Source of the DNA: Desulfovibrio sp. G11
Lineage (GTDB): Bacteria; Desulfobacterota; Desulfovibrionia; Desulfovibrionales; Desulfovibrionaceae
Reading direction: 5' to 3'
Length of the DNA stretch: 64,000 nucleotides
Assembly: GCF_900243745.1 (NCBI RefSeq)
Contig: NZ_LT984798.1
Location: forward strand, 2,750,001-2,814,000
This document shows positions 34,008 through 43,895 of this stretch, piece by piece; position 1 is the stretch's first letter; each line of letters starts with the position of its first letter. Under the pieces are notes generated by a model. That model ran no database searches, was not told where the DNA came from, and saw only the letters and a program-made list of their open reading frames with translations. The translations under genes were made by a program, and so were the position numbers.

Positions 34008-35498
34008 ATGCAGGAAGCCATACTGACCGTCCGTGAACTTACGGAACAACTACGCAAAAGCCTTGAAGGGCGTTTTCCCTTTGTCTGGGTACGGGGTGAG
34101 GTGACCAACTTCTCACGCCCCGGCTCGGGACATGTCTATTTCAGTCTCAAAGACCAGGATGCGCAGTTGCAGTGTGTCTGGTTCCGGCACATGCAGCGGC
34201 AGGCAGACCAGGGGTTTGATCCGCTTACAGGGGAAGTTTTTGACGAGCCGCGACCTTCTCCTCTTGAGCTTTTGCGCAATGGGCTGGATGTGCTTTGCGC
34301 CGGGCGCATCAGCGTATATGCGCCGCGCGGGCAGTATCAGCTTGCAGTGGAACTGGTGCAGCCCGCAGGCGAAGGGCTGCTTGCGCAGGCTTTTGAAGAA
34401 AGCAAGCGCAAGCTGGCCGCCCTGGGGTATTTTGACCACGGGCGCAAACGCCCTTTGCCCAGGGACCCGCAGCGAGTGGCTCTTGTTACTTCGCCCACCG
34501 GGGCGGCCATTCACGATTTTCTTGAACTGGCGCGCGACCGCGGCAGCGGTTCGTGCATCCGCCTTTTCCCGTCGCTGGTGCAGGGGGCGGAGGCGGCTCC
34601 GGCCATTGTGCGCGCTCTGGCCGAAGCCAATAGCCAGGCCGGGCAGAATGACGGGCCGCAGGTCATCGTTCTTGTGCGCGGCGGCGGTTCGCTGGAAGAT
34701 TTGTGGGCCTTTAACGAAGAAAGCGTGGCAAAAGCCGTCTTTGAATCCCGGCTGCCTGTTCTTGCGGGCATCGGTCATGAAGTGGACATGACACTGGCGG
34801 ACATGACCGCCGATATGCGCGCCGCCACGCCGAGCCATGCGGCCCAGTTGCTCTGGCCACCGCGCCTTGAGTTGCACCAGCGGGTGGACGAGGCCCGGGC
34901 GGCCCTGCGGCGCGCCATGGAGCGACGCCTCGAATCTGCCGGGCAGCGGCTGCGTGAATACGAAAAAGCACTGGCCTGGTTTTCGCCACAGCGGCACCAC
35001 GAGCGTCTGTACGAGCGCCTGGCTGTTCTGGACGCTGCGCTTGCCAGGGCCGCGCGGCACTGGCTGGAAAGTAGGGAAGCGCAGACAGTCCGGCTCGAAC
35101 GTGCTTTGCGTGGCTCTTTCGGCCTGGAAAAACTCGATATTTTTGATGCCCGTCTGAAACACCTGCATGCGCGTCTGCATGCGGCTCTGCCGCGTCTGAC
35201 GGACGAGCGGCAGCGTGCCCTGAATTATGCCGCCCTGCGCCTGCAAAGCGCAGCCAGAAACCATGTGGCGCAGCACGAACGTAGCCTGGATGTTCTTGGG
35301 GCGGCCCTTGATGCGGGCGATCCCCTCATGCCGCTTTCTCGCGGTTATGCTTTGGTAAGCGCCGGCGGCAGCCTTGTGCGCTCTGTGGAAACAGCGCCCC
35401 CCGGTACGGAAATTCAGGTGCGCCTGGCTGACGGCAGCCTGGCAGCCGTGGTCGGCAGCGTGAACCACGCCGGACGCGGAAAAAGGAAAAAAACGTGA
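34008..35498 (+). CDS. xseA: exodeoxyribonuclease VII large subunit
   Basis: The 496-residue protein starts at ATG 34008 (MQEAILTVRELTEQLRKSL). The upstream extension to 33690 looks non-coding. It has an N-terminal OB fold (PFVWVRGEVTNFSRPGSGHV), the catalytic region with VALVTSPTGAAIHDFL, VLVRGGGSLEDLWAFN and GIGHEVDMTLAD, then a long coiled coil and a C-terminal MPLSRGYALV stretch. With XseB it degrades single-stranded DNA to oligonucleotides. Its stop overlaps the GTG of the next gene (GTGA). xseB is two genes on. Confidence 0.95.
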   Translation: MQEAILTVRELTEQLRKSLEGRFPFVWVRGEVTNFSRPGSGHVYFSLKDQDAQLQCVWFRHMQRQADQGFDPLTGEVFDEPRPSPLELLRNGLDVLCAGRISVYAPRGQYQLAVELVQPAGEGLLAQAFEESKRKLAALGYFDHGRKRPLPRDPQRVALVTSPTGAAIHDFLELARDRGSGSCIRLFPSLVQGAEAAPAIVRALAEANSQAGQNDGPQVIVLVRGGGSLEDLWAFNEESVAKAVFESRLPVLAGIGHEVDMTLADMTADMRAATPSHAAQLLWPPRLELHQRVDEARAALRRAMERRLESAGQRLREYEKALAWFSPQRHHERLYERLAVLDAALARAARHWLESREAQTVRLERALRGSFGLEKLDIFDARLKHLHARLHAALPRLTDERQRALNYAALRLQSAARNHVAQHERSLDVLGAALDAGDPLMPLSRGYALVSAGGSLVRSVETAPPGTEIQVRLADGSLAAVVGSVNHAGRGKRKKT

Positions 35499-36505
35499 AA
35501 AATATCTTCTATATACATCTTGCGTACAGGGCTTTTGCCGCACTGCTGCCTGTGCTGCTTGCATTGGTGGTTTTTTCCGGCGGCCCGGCTCTGGCTGCTC
35601 CGCAGATAAGCCTTGAGGCCCCTGCCACAGTAGCCAGAGGCGACGCCTTTTTGGCTCTGGCCCTCAGCAGTGAGGCTGTTCCGGCATTCAGCTTCAGTTG
35701 GATGGGGAAAAAGCACACGGTTACGGCATTGCCTGTAGCGTCTGCCCCCGGTGCGGCACAACGCTGGCAGGCCGTTATTCTTCTGCCCGTGCCTCTGGAC
35801 GCCAGGGAAAGTGACCTCACCCTTGGGGTGAGCCTTGCAACAGGGCAGGGCGGTGGTAAAAAATCCGGCGTTGCCGCGCAGGTTGTCACACAAGGCATCA
35901 GCCTTTATGACAAAGACCGCCCGGTCCAGAAGCTCACGGTGGACAAAAAATACGTTAACCCGCCTGCGGCACAGATGGAGCGCATCAAGGCCGACAGGGA
36001 GCTTGTGCGCAAGACCCTTGCGGAGTATACGCCCGAGCGTCTGTGGACGCTGCCGTTCGACAGGCCCGTTCCCGGCGGCGTTTCGAGCCTTTTTGGCCTG
36101 AAGCGCGTGTTTAACGGCCAGCCGCGCGGCCTGCACCGGGGGCTGGACCTGCGGGGCACTGAAGGCACACCCATAGTTGCCTGCGCCGATGGCAGGGTAG
36201 CCCTGACCGGGGATTTGTACTTCTCGGGCAATGTGGTGTACATCAATCACGGCGAAGGGGTTTTCACTGCCTATCTGCACATGTCAAAAATTCTGGTCGC
36301 GCAGGGCCAGCCTGTACGCAAGGGCGAGGTCATCGGCCTGGTAGGGGCCACTGGCCGCGTTACCGGGCCGCATTTGCATCTTTCTTTGCTGGTACAGGGT
36401 GTGTCTGTTGACCCACAGCCTTTTCTGGCTGTAAACCCCGCCGCAGATGCAGCGCTCCCGGCTGCTTCGGGCATGGCTGCGCAAGACGCCAAAACAGGAA
36501 AGTAG
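35495..36505 (+). CDS. secreted M23 metallopeptidase
   Basis: The 336-residue protein starts at GTG 35495, overlapping the xseA stop. An N-terminal signal helix ([20 protein letters not shown]) is followed by a beta domain (about 30-180) and a LytM/M23 domain. Metal ligands are seen in HRGLDLRG and GPHLHLSL, with AYLHMSKI between them. It should cleave peptidoglycan cross-links or act in envelope remodelling in the periplasm. The place between xseA and xseB is odd for function but suits a co-transcribed housekeeping string. Confidence 0.88.
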   Translation: MKNIFYIHLAYRAFAALLPVLLALVVFSGGPALAAPQISLEAPATVARGDAFLALALSSEAVPAFSFSWMGKKHTVTALPVASAPGAAQRWQAVILLPVPLDARESDLTLGVSLATGQGGGKKSGVAAQVVTQGISLYDKDRPVQKLTVDKKYVNPPAAQMERIKADRELVRKTLAEYTPERLWTLPFDRPVPGGVSSLFGLKRVFNGQPRGLHRGLDLRGTEGTPIVACADGRVALTGDLYFSGNVVYINHGEGVFTAYLHMSKILVAQGQPVRKGEVIGLVGATGRVTGPHLHLSLLVQGVSVDPQPFLAVNPAADAALPAASGMAAQDAKTGK

Positions 36506-36510
36506 ACTGC

Positions 36511-36783
36511 ATGAGCGCCAAAAACGACAATCTTTTTGAAAAAAAACTGGCCCGGCTTCAGGAAATCGTCGGCGCGCTGGAGTCCGGCGACCTGCCGCTT
36601 GAAAAGGGCATGGCCCTGTATAAAGAAGGCGCCACATGCGCACGCTATTGCCGCCAGCAGCTTGACAAGGCCCGCCATGAACTGGAGATATGGCAGGATG
36701 GTCAGGCAAACCCCATGAGTTCCCAGGGCCATACGGCCGGGGAATATCCCGATGATGAAGCGGAAGAAGCCGAGGAAGCGTAG
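36511..36783 (+). CDS. xseB: exodeoxyribonuclease VII small subunit
   Basis: The 90-residue protein has the family pattern [20 protein letters not shown] followed by [12 protein letters not shown] and the Cys/Gln-rich helix. The C-terminal 25 residues are acidic and longer than the minimum. It lies five bases after the peptidase gene and 12 bases before ispA. It is the partner of XseA. Confidence 0.92.
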   Translation: MSAKNDNLFEKKLARLQEIVGALESGDLPLEKGMALYKEGATCARYCRQQLDKARHELEIWQDGQANPMSSQGHTAGEYPDDEAEEAEEA

Positions 36784-36795
36784 GAGGCTTGACAG

Positions 36796-37692
36796 GTGAT
36801 GATGCCAGTATCCCGGATGAAGGAACTTTTGCGCGAACGCGGGCAAATGGTGGAAGAAAATCTTGCCGTCTGTCTTGACGGCCGTGCTGTGCCGCAGCGC
36901 CTCAAGGACTCTATGCTGTACAGCCTCCAGGCTGGCGGTAAACGCCTGCGCCCTGTACTCTGCCTGAGCGCTGCCGCCCTGTGCGGTCTGCCGCTGCGCG
37001 ATGCTTTGCCCTTTGCCTCGGCCATCGAGATGATTCATACCTATTCGCTGGTACATGATGATCTTCCGGCTATGGATGATGACGACCTGCGCCGTGGCAA
37101 GCCTTCAAACCACAAGGCATTTGACGAGGCCACAGCCATTCTTGCGGGTGATGGTCTGCTGACGGACGCATTTCTGATGATGTGCCGCAGCCCCCTGGCC
37201 CCACCGCGCGTGTTGCGGGCCATCAGCGAACTGGCCCTGGCCGCCGGCTCTTCCGGCATGGTGGGCGGGCAGGAATGGGACATGATATTTACCGGCAAGG
37301 ACTTGGTATCCATTGAAGACCTGCGCGGCATTCACGCCATGAAGACAGGCGCGCTGCTGCGGGCTTCCTGTGTATGCGGGGCCATGCTGGCCGGGGCTTC
37401 GGATGAAGACCTGGCTGCCATCGGCTCCTATGGCGCAGCCCTTGGCGTGGCGTTTCAGATTGCCGATGACATCCTTGACGTGGTGGCTGACACCGCCACT
37501 CTGGGCAAACCCGTGGGCAGCGATGCAGCCCAGGGCAAGAAGACCTATCCCGCCCTGCTGGGGCTTGACCAGAGCCGTGCTCTGGCGCGGGAGCAGGCCG
37601 AAAAGGCCAAGGCCGCACTTGCGGGCTTCAGCGGGGACGAGGCGGATTTTTTGCGTGCATTAGCTGACTATACGGTCACCAGGGCGGCCTGA
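36796..37692 (+). CDS. ispA: farnesyl (polyprenyl) diphosphate synthase
   Basis: The 298-residue protein has both aspartate-rich motifs: LVHDDLPAMDDDDLRRG and FQIADDILDVVAD. GTG 36796 is 8 bases after GGAGG; in-frame ATGs at 36799 and 36802 are alternatives. It condenses IPP with DMAPP and GPP, and its length fits IspA. It sits between xseB and dxs, a conserved order in proteobacteria. Confidence 0.92.
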   Translation: MMMPVSRMKELLRERGQMVEENLAVCLDGRAVPQRLKDSMLYSLQAGGKRLRPVLCLSAAALCGLPLRDALPFASAIEMIHTYSLVHDDLPAMDDDDLRRGKPSNHKAFDEATAILAGDGLLTDAFLMMCRSPLAPPRVLRAISELALAAGSSGMVGGQEWDMIFTGKDLVSIEDLRGIHAMKTGALLRASCVCGAMLAGASDEDLAAIGSYGAALGVAFQIADDILDVVADTATLGKPVGSDAAQGKKTYPALLGLDQSRALAREQAEKAKAALAGFSGDEADFLRALADYTVTRAA

Positions 37693-37693
37693 C

Positions 37694-39685
37694 ATGCCTG
37701 ACACACATATAATGACGGCGCAGGATGTTTCTGTGGGAGCCGGAGCGGCACAGGCTGCCGATATGCCGGAACCTGCCGCGCGGGATGAAAACCCGCCGGC
37801 TTCCCTACTTGACGGCATAGAGCGCCCCTCACAGCTTGTGGGCATGGATGATGTGGCGCTCGCGCAGCTGGCGGGCGAGGTACGTCAGCGCATTATCGAC
37901 GTGGTTTCGCGTAACGGCGGCCATCTGGCGCCGTCTCTTGGTGTGGTGGAACTGACGCTGGCGCTTCTTTCCACCTTCAATATTGAAGAAGACAAGCTCG
38001 TGTGGGACGTGGGGCATCAAGCCTATGCCCACAAACTGCTTACCGGCAGGGCGCAGCAGTTCCATACCCTGCGCTCTTTTGGCGGTATTTCCGGTTTTCC
38101 ACGCATGGCTGAAAGCCCTTATGACCATTTTGGCGTGGGGCATTCCTCCACATCCATTTCTGCCGCCTTGGGCATGGCTTTGGCCCGTGACCTTTCCGGA
38201 CTCAAGCATCACGTGCTTGCCGTGATCGGCGACGGTTCCCTGACGGCCGGAGAAGCCTTTGAAGGGCTTAACCTGGCCGGGCATATGGGGCGTCGGCTTA
38301 TTGTGGTGCTCAATGACAATGAAATGTCCATTTCGCCCAATGTGGGGGCGCTTTCGCTTTTCCTGAGCCGCACACTTTCGCGGCGCTGGGTGCGGCAGAC
38401 CCGCAAAGAAGTGCTCAACTTCCTGCGCTCCATACCCCGTATCGGTCAAAAGCTGGCTGTATACGCCATGCGCGGTGAGTGGAGCTTCAAGTCTTTCTTT
38501 ACGCCGGGCATGCTGTTTGAGGCGTTTCGTTTCAACTATATCGGCCCTGTGGACGGGCATGACCTGCCGAGCCTGCGCCGCCACCTGCAAATGGCCGCAG
38601 CTGTCGAGGACGGCCCCGTGCTGCTGCATGTGCGCACACAAAAAGGCAAGGGCTATGCCCCGGCAGAAAAAAATCCGACCCTCTATCACGGAGTGGGCCT
38701 GTTCACGCCCGAAACCGGTCAGCCGGTTCCTTCCACGGCCAAAGTACCGTCATTTACCGGAATTTTCAGTAAAACTCTGGTAGAACTTGCTGAAAATGAT
38801 GAAAGAGTCATCGCGATTACGGCTGCCATGCCCGAAGGGACCGGTACAGACAGTTTTCGTCAGCGGTTTCCTGACCGCTTTGTGGACGTGGGCATTTGCG
38901 AGCAGCATGCCGTAACCTTTGCCGCCGGGCTTGCCAGTCAGGGATTCAGGCCGGCGCTCGCCATCTACTCCACATTTTTGCAACGTGCTTATGATCAGGT
39001 GGTGCACGACGTCTGCATACAGAATCTGCCGGTCACGCTTTGCGTGGACCGTGCAGGGCTTGTGGGCGAGGACGGTGCCACCCATCACGGAGCCTTTGAC
39101 ATCGCCTATCTGCGGCATATCCCGCAAATGAGCCTGCTGGCTCCCCGCAACGAGGACATGTTGCGGCACTGTCTGTTCACCTCTTTGAATCATGATGGTC
39201 CCTGCGCATTGCGCTATCCCAGAGGGGCGGGCTTTGGTGTGCCTTTTGACGGCCTGCCGCGCCTGCTCACTCCCGGCAGGGGAGATCTGCTTCAGGATGG
39301 AGAAAATATCGCTATTATTGCCGTGGGTAACCGCGCCCACCCCGCGCTGGAGGCGGCGGCGCAGGCAGAACAGGCGCTGGGCTTCCGTCCGCTGGTTTTT
39401 GATCCCGTGTGGCTCAAGCCTTTGCCTGAGGAACAGCTGGCCTCCATTGCGCGCCGCTTTGACCGCATACTTTTTGTGGAAGAAGGCGTTCTGGCTGGCG
39501 GTTTTTCTTCAGCAGTGCTGGAATTTTATGCGGATAAGGGGCTGTTGCGTGGTCAGTGCATCAAACGCCTTGGCCTGCCTGACAGTTTTGTGGAACACGG
39601 CAGCCAGTTGCGGTTGCGTGAACTGGTGGGCCTGCGCACAAAAAATATTGCTGCTGCCATTGTGGAACTGGCAGGGCAGAAGTAG
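37694..39685 (+). CDS. dxs: 1-deoxy-D-xylulose-5-phosphate synthase
   Basis: The 663-residue thiamine-diphosphate enzyme has WDVGHQAYAHKLLTGR, the cofactor motif GDGSLTAGEAFEGLN, the catalytic-Glu region EQHAVTFAAGLASQG, and DRAGLVGEDGATHHG. The N-terminus has about 40 extra residues before the conserved LLDGIERPSQL start, so the true start may be internal; ATG 37694 is one base after the ispA stop. It makes the first MEP-pathway intermediate from pyruvate and glyceraldehyde 3-phosphate. Confidence 0.95.
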   Translation: MPDTHIMTAQDVSVGAGAAQAADMPEPAARDENPPASLLDGIERPSQLVGMDDVALAQLAGEVRQRIIDVVSRNGGHLAPSLGVVELTLALLSTFNIEEDKLVWDVGHQAYAHKLLTGRAQQFHTLRSFGGISGFPRMAESPYDHFGVGHSSTSISAALGMALARDLSGLKHHVLAVIGDGSLTAGEAFEGLNLAGHMGRRLIVVLNDNEMSISPNVGALSLFLSRTLSRRWVRQTRKEVLNFLRSIPRIGQKLAVYAMRGEWSFKSFFTPGMLFEAFRFNYIGPVDGHDLPSLRRHLQMAAAVEDGPVLLHVRTQKGKGYAPAEKNPTLYHGVGLFTPETGQPVPSTAKVPSFTGIFSKTLVELAENDERVIAITAAMPEGTGTDSFRQRFPDRFVDVGICEQHAVTFAAGLASQGFRPALAIYSTFLQRAYDQVVHDVCIQNLPVTLCVDRAGLVGEDGATHHGAFDIAYLRHIPQMSLLAPRNEDMLRHCLFTSLNHDGPCALRYPRGAGFGVPFDGLPRLLTPGRGDLLQDGENIAIIAVGNRAHPALEAAAQAEQALGFRPLVFDPVWLKPLPEEQLASIARRFDRILFVEEGVLAGGFSSAVLEFYADKGLLRGQCIKRLGLPDSFVEHGSQLRLRELVGLRTKNIAAAIVELAGQK

Positions 39686-39775
39686 CGGGGGGATGCGCCT
39701 GTCGGCGGGGAGTATTGCGCGATGCGCAGGGACGCCTCTGCGGCGGCGACGTTACGTGGCGCGTAGGGATGCGCA

Positions 39776-40180
39776 ATGCGCTGGAAGGGAATGGGGAAGG
39801 GAAAGAGCTTGGCCTTTGGGATAGGACGTTTGCCGCTCTGCGGGCGCGGGGGCTTTTTCTTTAAATTTAGTTTTGGCCGCCTGCGCGGCGGGCGGCGAGG
39901 GGGCCTGTCAGGGGCTGCCGCCCCTCCGAGGCCCCCGCTGCACTCCCCCAGGAATACCCCGCTGGGCTTTCCATATTCCGCCAACTCTCAAGCCCCTTCT
40001 ATTCTCACTCCGGGCAATCCTGTTGGGCTTTCCAACCTTCGACAGCCTGCGAGGGCTGCGCGTCTTTTGCTGCGGGAGCTTCCCTCCCTTCAGTCGGGTG
40101 ATTTTCCTGCGCGCCGCGCAATGCCATCCACGAATTGGGCTTTGATCGGTTGCTGCCCAGACCGACGACCACCAGGCGTC
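39776..40180 (+). repeat. dispersed approximately 400-bp repeat, copy A
   Basis: The non-coding stretch shares long blocks with the reverse complement of 41812-42190: the region around TTGGCCTTTG, CTGTCAGGGGCTGC, CTGCGCGTCTTTTGCTGCG and CTTTGATCGG followed by TGCTGCCC. Identity is clear but diverged, with small indels. It lies between dxs and tilS. Frames crossing it are low-complexity and I do not call a gene. Confidence 0.75.
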
Positions 40181-40281
40181 TTCGACGCAAGGCTATCTGC
40201 CGCCATCAGACGTTCACTGCGCAATACCATCGTTTGCTTTCGCCTTGCATGAAAGTTGTGGGCCGTTCGCCGCAGAGGCGT

Positions 40282-41436
40282 TCACTGCGCATCGCGCTTG
40301 CCGTCCGCCGCGCCGGAGCGCAAAAAGCGGACACTCCCACCCTTGAGGTGAGCCTCAATGCCCCCAGGCAACTGAAAAAGCGTATTGCCGCGCCCCTGTT
40401 CCAGCGCATGGTCCAGAGCCAGCAAGGTTGCCGCTCTGGCCTGCCCTGTGGTGGCTGTTTGCTGTGCCATGCTGTCTGGCAAGCCATCGTCTTCCGCATC
40501 AGGTGCGGAACACAGGTGCTGCACTGCCCGCATGTAAAGGCGCAAACGGGCCGCAGCGGGCAGCGACCGTAGCAGGGCGCGGGGCAGGGTGAGGGCCGTG
40601 CGCGCCTGCCCGTTCAGCCCAGCCTGTGCGTCATGCGCAGCTTCTTCCATATGCCAGGGATTGTCGCGCAGTGCGGCATCCAGGGTTTCCTGCCAATAGG
40701 TCCTGTCCATATCGGCAAGTTGCCACAGGTGGCCCAGGCTGCGGTCCAGAGCGGGGTTTTCCGTCCGCAGCAGCGGCAGTATCTGAAGTCGCAACCGGTT
40801 GCGGCGATATATGGTGCTCTGGTTGCTGGCATCTTCACACCAGTCAAGGCCGCAGTGCCGCAAGAGGTCTTTGAGGGCCGAGGGGGCGCAGTGCAGCAGG
40901 GGGCGCAGCAGGCGGCGTTTGTCGTCCCGCGCGGGCATGCCGCCAAGGGCAGGCCAGCCTGTGCCGCGCACAAGCCGCAGCAGGATATCTTCGCTAAGAT
41001 CTTCACGATGGTGCCCGAGGGCGATAAAGTGCGCGCCACTCGTCTGTCGCTCTTCTTCAAGCAGGGCATATCGCAAGGTACGCCCGGCCTCTTCTTCGCC
41101 CATGCGGCAGCGGGTGGCCAGGCCCTGCACATCCGCTTCGCGCACGGCACAGGGCATACCCAGGATGCTGCATGTTTTTTGCGCATGTGCCGCATCAGCC
41201 TTGGCTTCGGGCCTCAAGCCATGATTGATGCTCAAGCCCCGGAGCTTCAGGTGCAGCCGGGGGACAAGCAGGGAAAGTATGGCGGCCAGCGCTGTGGAAT
41301 CCGCACCACCGGAAAGGGCCAGCACAAGACTTGAGCCGCGCGGCAGAGCCAGGTGATGCAGGCAGAAGCGCTCTACTTCAAGGCAGAGCAGGGCAGAGGC
41401 ACGGGGAAGGTCCTGCAGGCGTGGGGGCTGGTTCAT
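40282..41436 (-). CDS. tilS: tRNA(Ile)-lysidine synthase
   Basis: The 384-residue protein has the PP-loop LALSGGADSTALAA near residue 40, then LSINHGLRPEAKADAAH and ALGHHREDLSEDILLRL. The DASNQSTIYRRNRLR stretch is the TilS-specific signature. It ligates lysine to cytidine 34 of tRNA-Ile(CAU) with ATP, an essential step for AUA decoding. It stands alone between two inverted copies of a diverged repeat. Confidence 0.93.
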   Translation of the reverse strand: MNQPPRLQDLPRASALLCLEVERFCLHHLALPRGSSLVLALSGGADSTALAAILSLLVPRLHLKLRGLSINHGLRPEAKADAAHAQKTCSILGMPCAVREADVQGLATRCRMGEEEAGRTLRYALLEEERQTSGAHFIALGHHREDLSEDILLRLVRGTGWPALGGMPARDDKRRLLRPLLHCAPSALKDLLRHCGLDWCEDASNQSTIYRRNRLRLQILPLLRTENPALDRSLGHLWQLADMDRTYWQETLDAALRDNPWHMEEAAHDAQAGLNGQARTALTLPRALLRSLPAAARLRLYMRAVQHLCSAPDAEDDGLPDSMAQQTATTGQARAATLLALDHALEQGRGNTLFQLPGGIEAHLKGGSVRFLRSGAADGKRDAQ

Positions 41437-41525
41437 GCTTGTGCTCGAGCCTTGTTTGCGGGCTGTACCTGTTTGGCGTCAACAGCTGGGGGGCCTTTTA
41501 AAATAGAGAACGTTTGAAATATGTT

Positions 41526-41565
41526 GTGGGGGATGGACCTTTTGGAAAAGGCTGTCTTCCCCCAC
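41526..41565 (-). terminator. nested hairpin upstream of tilS
   Basis: GTGGGGGA (41526-41533) pairs with TCCCCCAC (41558-41565), and an inner CCTTTT/AAAAGG pair lies in the loop. Similar G-rich hairpins with a CCTTTT..AAAAGG core occur in Desulfovibrio intergenic regions as I recall. The direction is uncertain. The rest of 41437-41811 shows no gene. Confidence 0.45.
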
Positions 41566-41811
41566 GCTCCAACCACATAAAATATTTATTCTTGTTTCAA
41601 TCTGTTACAAGAATGCCCGTGATCTGAGACGGGGGCTAGAGCAGTTCATACTTGAAATGTTCGACAAGGATTTATCCCCAACTCCTTGTCGCCAAATGAT
41701 TGTAGGGCGGCCTTGCCAACCGTTAAGCAATCATTGGAAGCGTTAATTGCTCTGTTGGGCTGATGACCATCAGTTTGGGGAACACTGTCTGTTTTTTAAG
41801 CAGTACGGAAA

Positions 41812-42190
41812 ACTGTCTGATGATCGTGGCTCGGGCAGCAGCCGATCAAAGCCCCAATTGCGGGTGCCATTGTGCGGCGCGCAGGGAGATCCTCGAGCGA
41901 AGGGAGGAAAACTCTCGCAGCAAAAGACGCGCAGCTCTTGCAGCACCAAGCTAATTGGAAAACCCTGAAGATTCAGGTCGTGGGAACGGTGCAATCAGGA
42001 AAATCCAGCGGGATGTTCCGGGGAGTACAGAGGGGCCTCGAAGGGATGCAGCCCCTGACAGCGTCCTATCTGCGGCCCGCCGCACAAGGCGGCTCAAACC
42101 AAAGTTAAAAAAGAGCCTTCGTAGCCGAACAAGGCTCAAAAATCCCTTCTCAAAGGCCAGGCTTTTTCTCATCCCATTCCATCCCGGCAT
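41812..42190 (-). repeat. dispersed approximately 400-bp repeat, copy B (inverted)
   Basis: This is the partner of 39776-40180 on the opposite strand. Read on the minus strand it has GCCTGGCCTTTG, CTGTCAGGGGCTGC, CTGCGCGTCTTTTGCTGCG and GGGGCTTTGATCGG in the same order and spacing. The two copies flank tilS in inverted orientation. Confidence 0.75.
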
Positions 42191-42253
42191 GCGGGCTGCG
42201 CCACGCCTCGCCGGACAGGGCATTCCGCCGCGCAGGCAAAAATACCTGTCGGG

Positions 42254-42589
42254 TCAGGCGTTGATGCCGAGATCGGCAAGCGTCTGCTCAAGCCAGGCAA
42301 TCATGCGGGTACGCAATTCCGGCCCGGCGTAATGCACACATTCGCACCGCATGCGTCCTCTGGCCCGGACCAGCAGCTCCAGTCGTAAAGAATCTTCTTC
42401 AAGTTCCAGTCCGAAAACATGCGGCCCACAGCTTTCGGCGTGCTCTTTCTGCAGGCCGGAAAGCAGATCTGCGGGCGCGGGCAGCCAGTACAGACCCTCA
42501 AGACCGGCCTCAAGCCCCATTTCTTTGAGTCTGTCGGCTATTTTTGCCGTGTCTTCGGGTGTGAGGTCGTCGATGCCGTACCAGCGCAT
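42254..42589 (-). CDS. small conserved-looking protein downstream of hemA, unknown
   Basis: The product is 111 residues: an N-terminal MRWYGIDDLTPEDTAKIADR, an acidic middle, and a helical C-terminus ending WLEQTLADLGINA. Its ATG at 42589 overlaps the hemA stop (TGATG), so it is the last gene of the heme/siroheme operon by translational coupling. I do not recognise the family. A small cytoplasmic protein linked to tetrapyrrole synthesis is a guess from position only. Confidence 0.65.
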   Translation of the reverse strand: MRWYGIDDLTPEDTAKIADRLKEMGLEAGLEGLYWLPAPADLLSGLQKEHAESCGPHVFGLELEEDSLRLELLVRARGRMRCECVHYAGPELRTRMIAWLEQTLADLGINA

Positions 42590-43881
42590 CAGTTTTCCTC
42601 CGAGTAAATACAGCCTGTTTTATCCAGATTGAAAATACGGCGCATTATGCTTATGCGCGGCCCGTTGCCTTCTTGCGACATGCCGCCGTGTTTCAGAAAC
42701 ATGATGGGGTCGTGGTTGAGCTTGCGTACCAGTGCGCCCGCCATGGCTTCAAGAGCCTCACGCGTATTGTCGTCCACAGGGCCGAGCCGCTTGAGGGTTT
42801 TTGCCAGTTCTTCTTCCGCGGCGCGCTGGCCTTTTTTGATAAGGTCCACAATGGTGGGCTGCATGTCCAGGCTGGCAAGCCAGCGGGAGAACTGCACCAC
42901 TTCCTCATTGACGATTTCCGCCGCCTTGGCCGCTTCATCACGGCGGGTGGCGAGGTTTTCTTCAACAACCTCCTTGAGGTCGTCAATGTCATAAAGGTAC
43001 ACGTTGTCCAGACCGTTAACGTCGGGATCAATGTCACGGGGAACAGCAATATCAATAAAAAACATGGGCCTGTTCTTACGGATCTTGAGGGCGGCGCGGA
43101 TGTCGCGGGCGCGGATAATTGGTTCCTGCGAACCGGTGGAAGTGATGATGATGTCCACATCCAGCAGGTGGCGGGGCATATCTTCAAAAGGTATGGCGTG
43201 CCCGTTGAACTGTTTTGCCAGTTCCTGCCCGCGCACAAGGGTGCGGTTGGCTACAAGTATGTCGGCAATCCCGGCCTGGAGCAGATGCATGGCGGCCAGT
43301 TCGGCCATTTCACCCGCGCCCACAAGCATGGCCTTGTGGGCGCGCATGTCGCCGAAAATGCGTTTTGCCAGTTCCACGGCGGCATAGCTGATGGAAACCG
43401 CGCTGGAAGCCACGGCTGTTTCAGTACGTACTCTTTTTGCCACCGAAAAAGCTTTGTGCAGCAGACGGTTGAGGATGACCCCAGTGGCGCGGCTTTTGAC
43501 AGCCTTGCGGTAGGCTGTTTTCAACTGCCCGAGAATCTGGGGTTCGCCCAGCACCATTGAATCCAGGCTTGATGCCACGGAAAACAGGTGCCGTACCGCC
43601 TCAAGATTTTTATGCACATAGACGTAGGGCCTGAGATCCTCAACGTCACTTTTTCGCGCTCCGGCCCAGTTGCGCAGTACCTGTTCCGCCACTTCGCCGG
43701 TTCCGGCGGCCAGGATTTCCACGCGGTTACAGGTAGAGAGTATAATACTCTCGCTCACCGCGCCGGTACATGGCAAAGCCCAGTGTTCCTCATCGCAATG
43801 ATTGGCCAGGGCGAAGCGTTCGCGCACATCCACTCCGGCGGTGCGGTGATTCAGGCCCACAAGAAAGATATCACAGTCCAT
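42589..43881 (-). CDS. hemA: glutamyl-tRNA reductase
   Basis: The 430-residue protein has the catalytic cysteine in ILSTCNRVEIL, the NADPH-binding GAGEMAELAAMHLLQAG and the C-terminal dimerisation helices. It reduces Glu-tRNA to glutamate-1-semialdehyde, the entry to all tetrapyrroles. Its ATG at 43881 is 14 bases after the stop of the ccsA-like gene. In sulfate reducers the pathway feeds siroheme and heme made from it, which fits the siroheme-synthase gene two genes upstream. Confidence 0.95.
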   Translation of the reverse strand: MDCDIFLVGLNHRTAGVDVRERFALANHCDEEHWALPCTGAVSESIILSTCNRVEILAAGTGEVAEQVLRNWAGARKSDVEDLRPYVYVHKNLEAVRHLFSVASSLDSMVLGEPQILGQLKTAYRKAVKSRATGVILNRLLHKAFSVAKRVRTETAVASSAVSISYAAVELAKRIFGDMRAHKAMLVGAGEMAELAAMHLLQAGIADILVANRTLVRGQELAKQFNGHAIPFEDMPRHLLDVDIIITSTGSQEPIIRARDIRAALKIRKNRPMFFIDIAVPRDIDPDVNGLDNVYLYDIDDLKEVVEENLATRRDEAAKAAEIVNEEVVQFSRWLASLDMQPTIVDLIKKGQRAAEEELAKTLKRLGPVDDNTREALEAMAGALVRKLNHDPIMFLKHGGMSQEGNGPRISIMRRIFNLDKTGCIYSEEN

Positions 43882-43895
43882 AGTTCATGCCCAAG

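Noticed and set aside
34113..35564. 483-codon frame opposite xseA
   Set aside because: It is an antisense shadow. The xseA motifs are on the other strand.
39553..39984. 143-codon minus-strand frame over dxs end and repeat copy A
   Set aside because: It is a Pro/Arg-rich shadow of GC-rich DNA, with no support in copy B.
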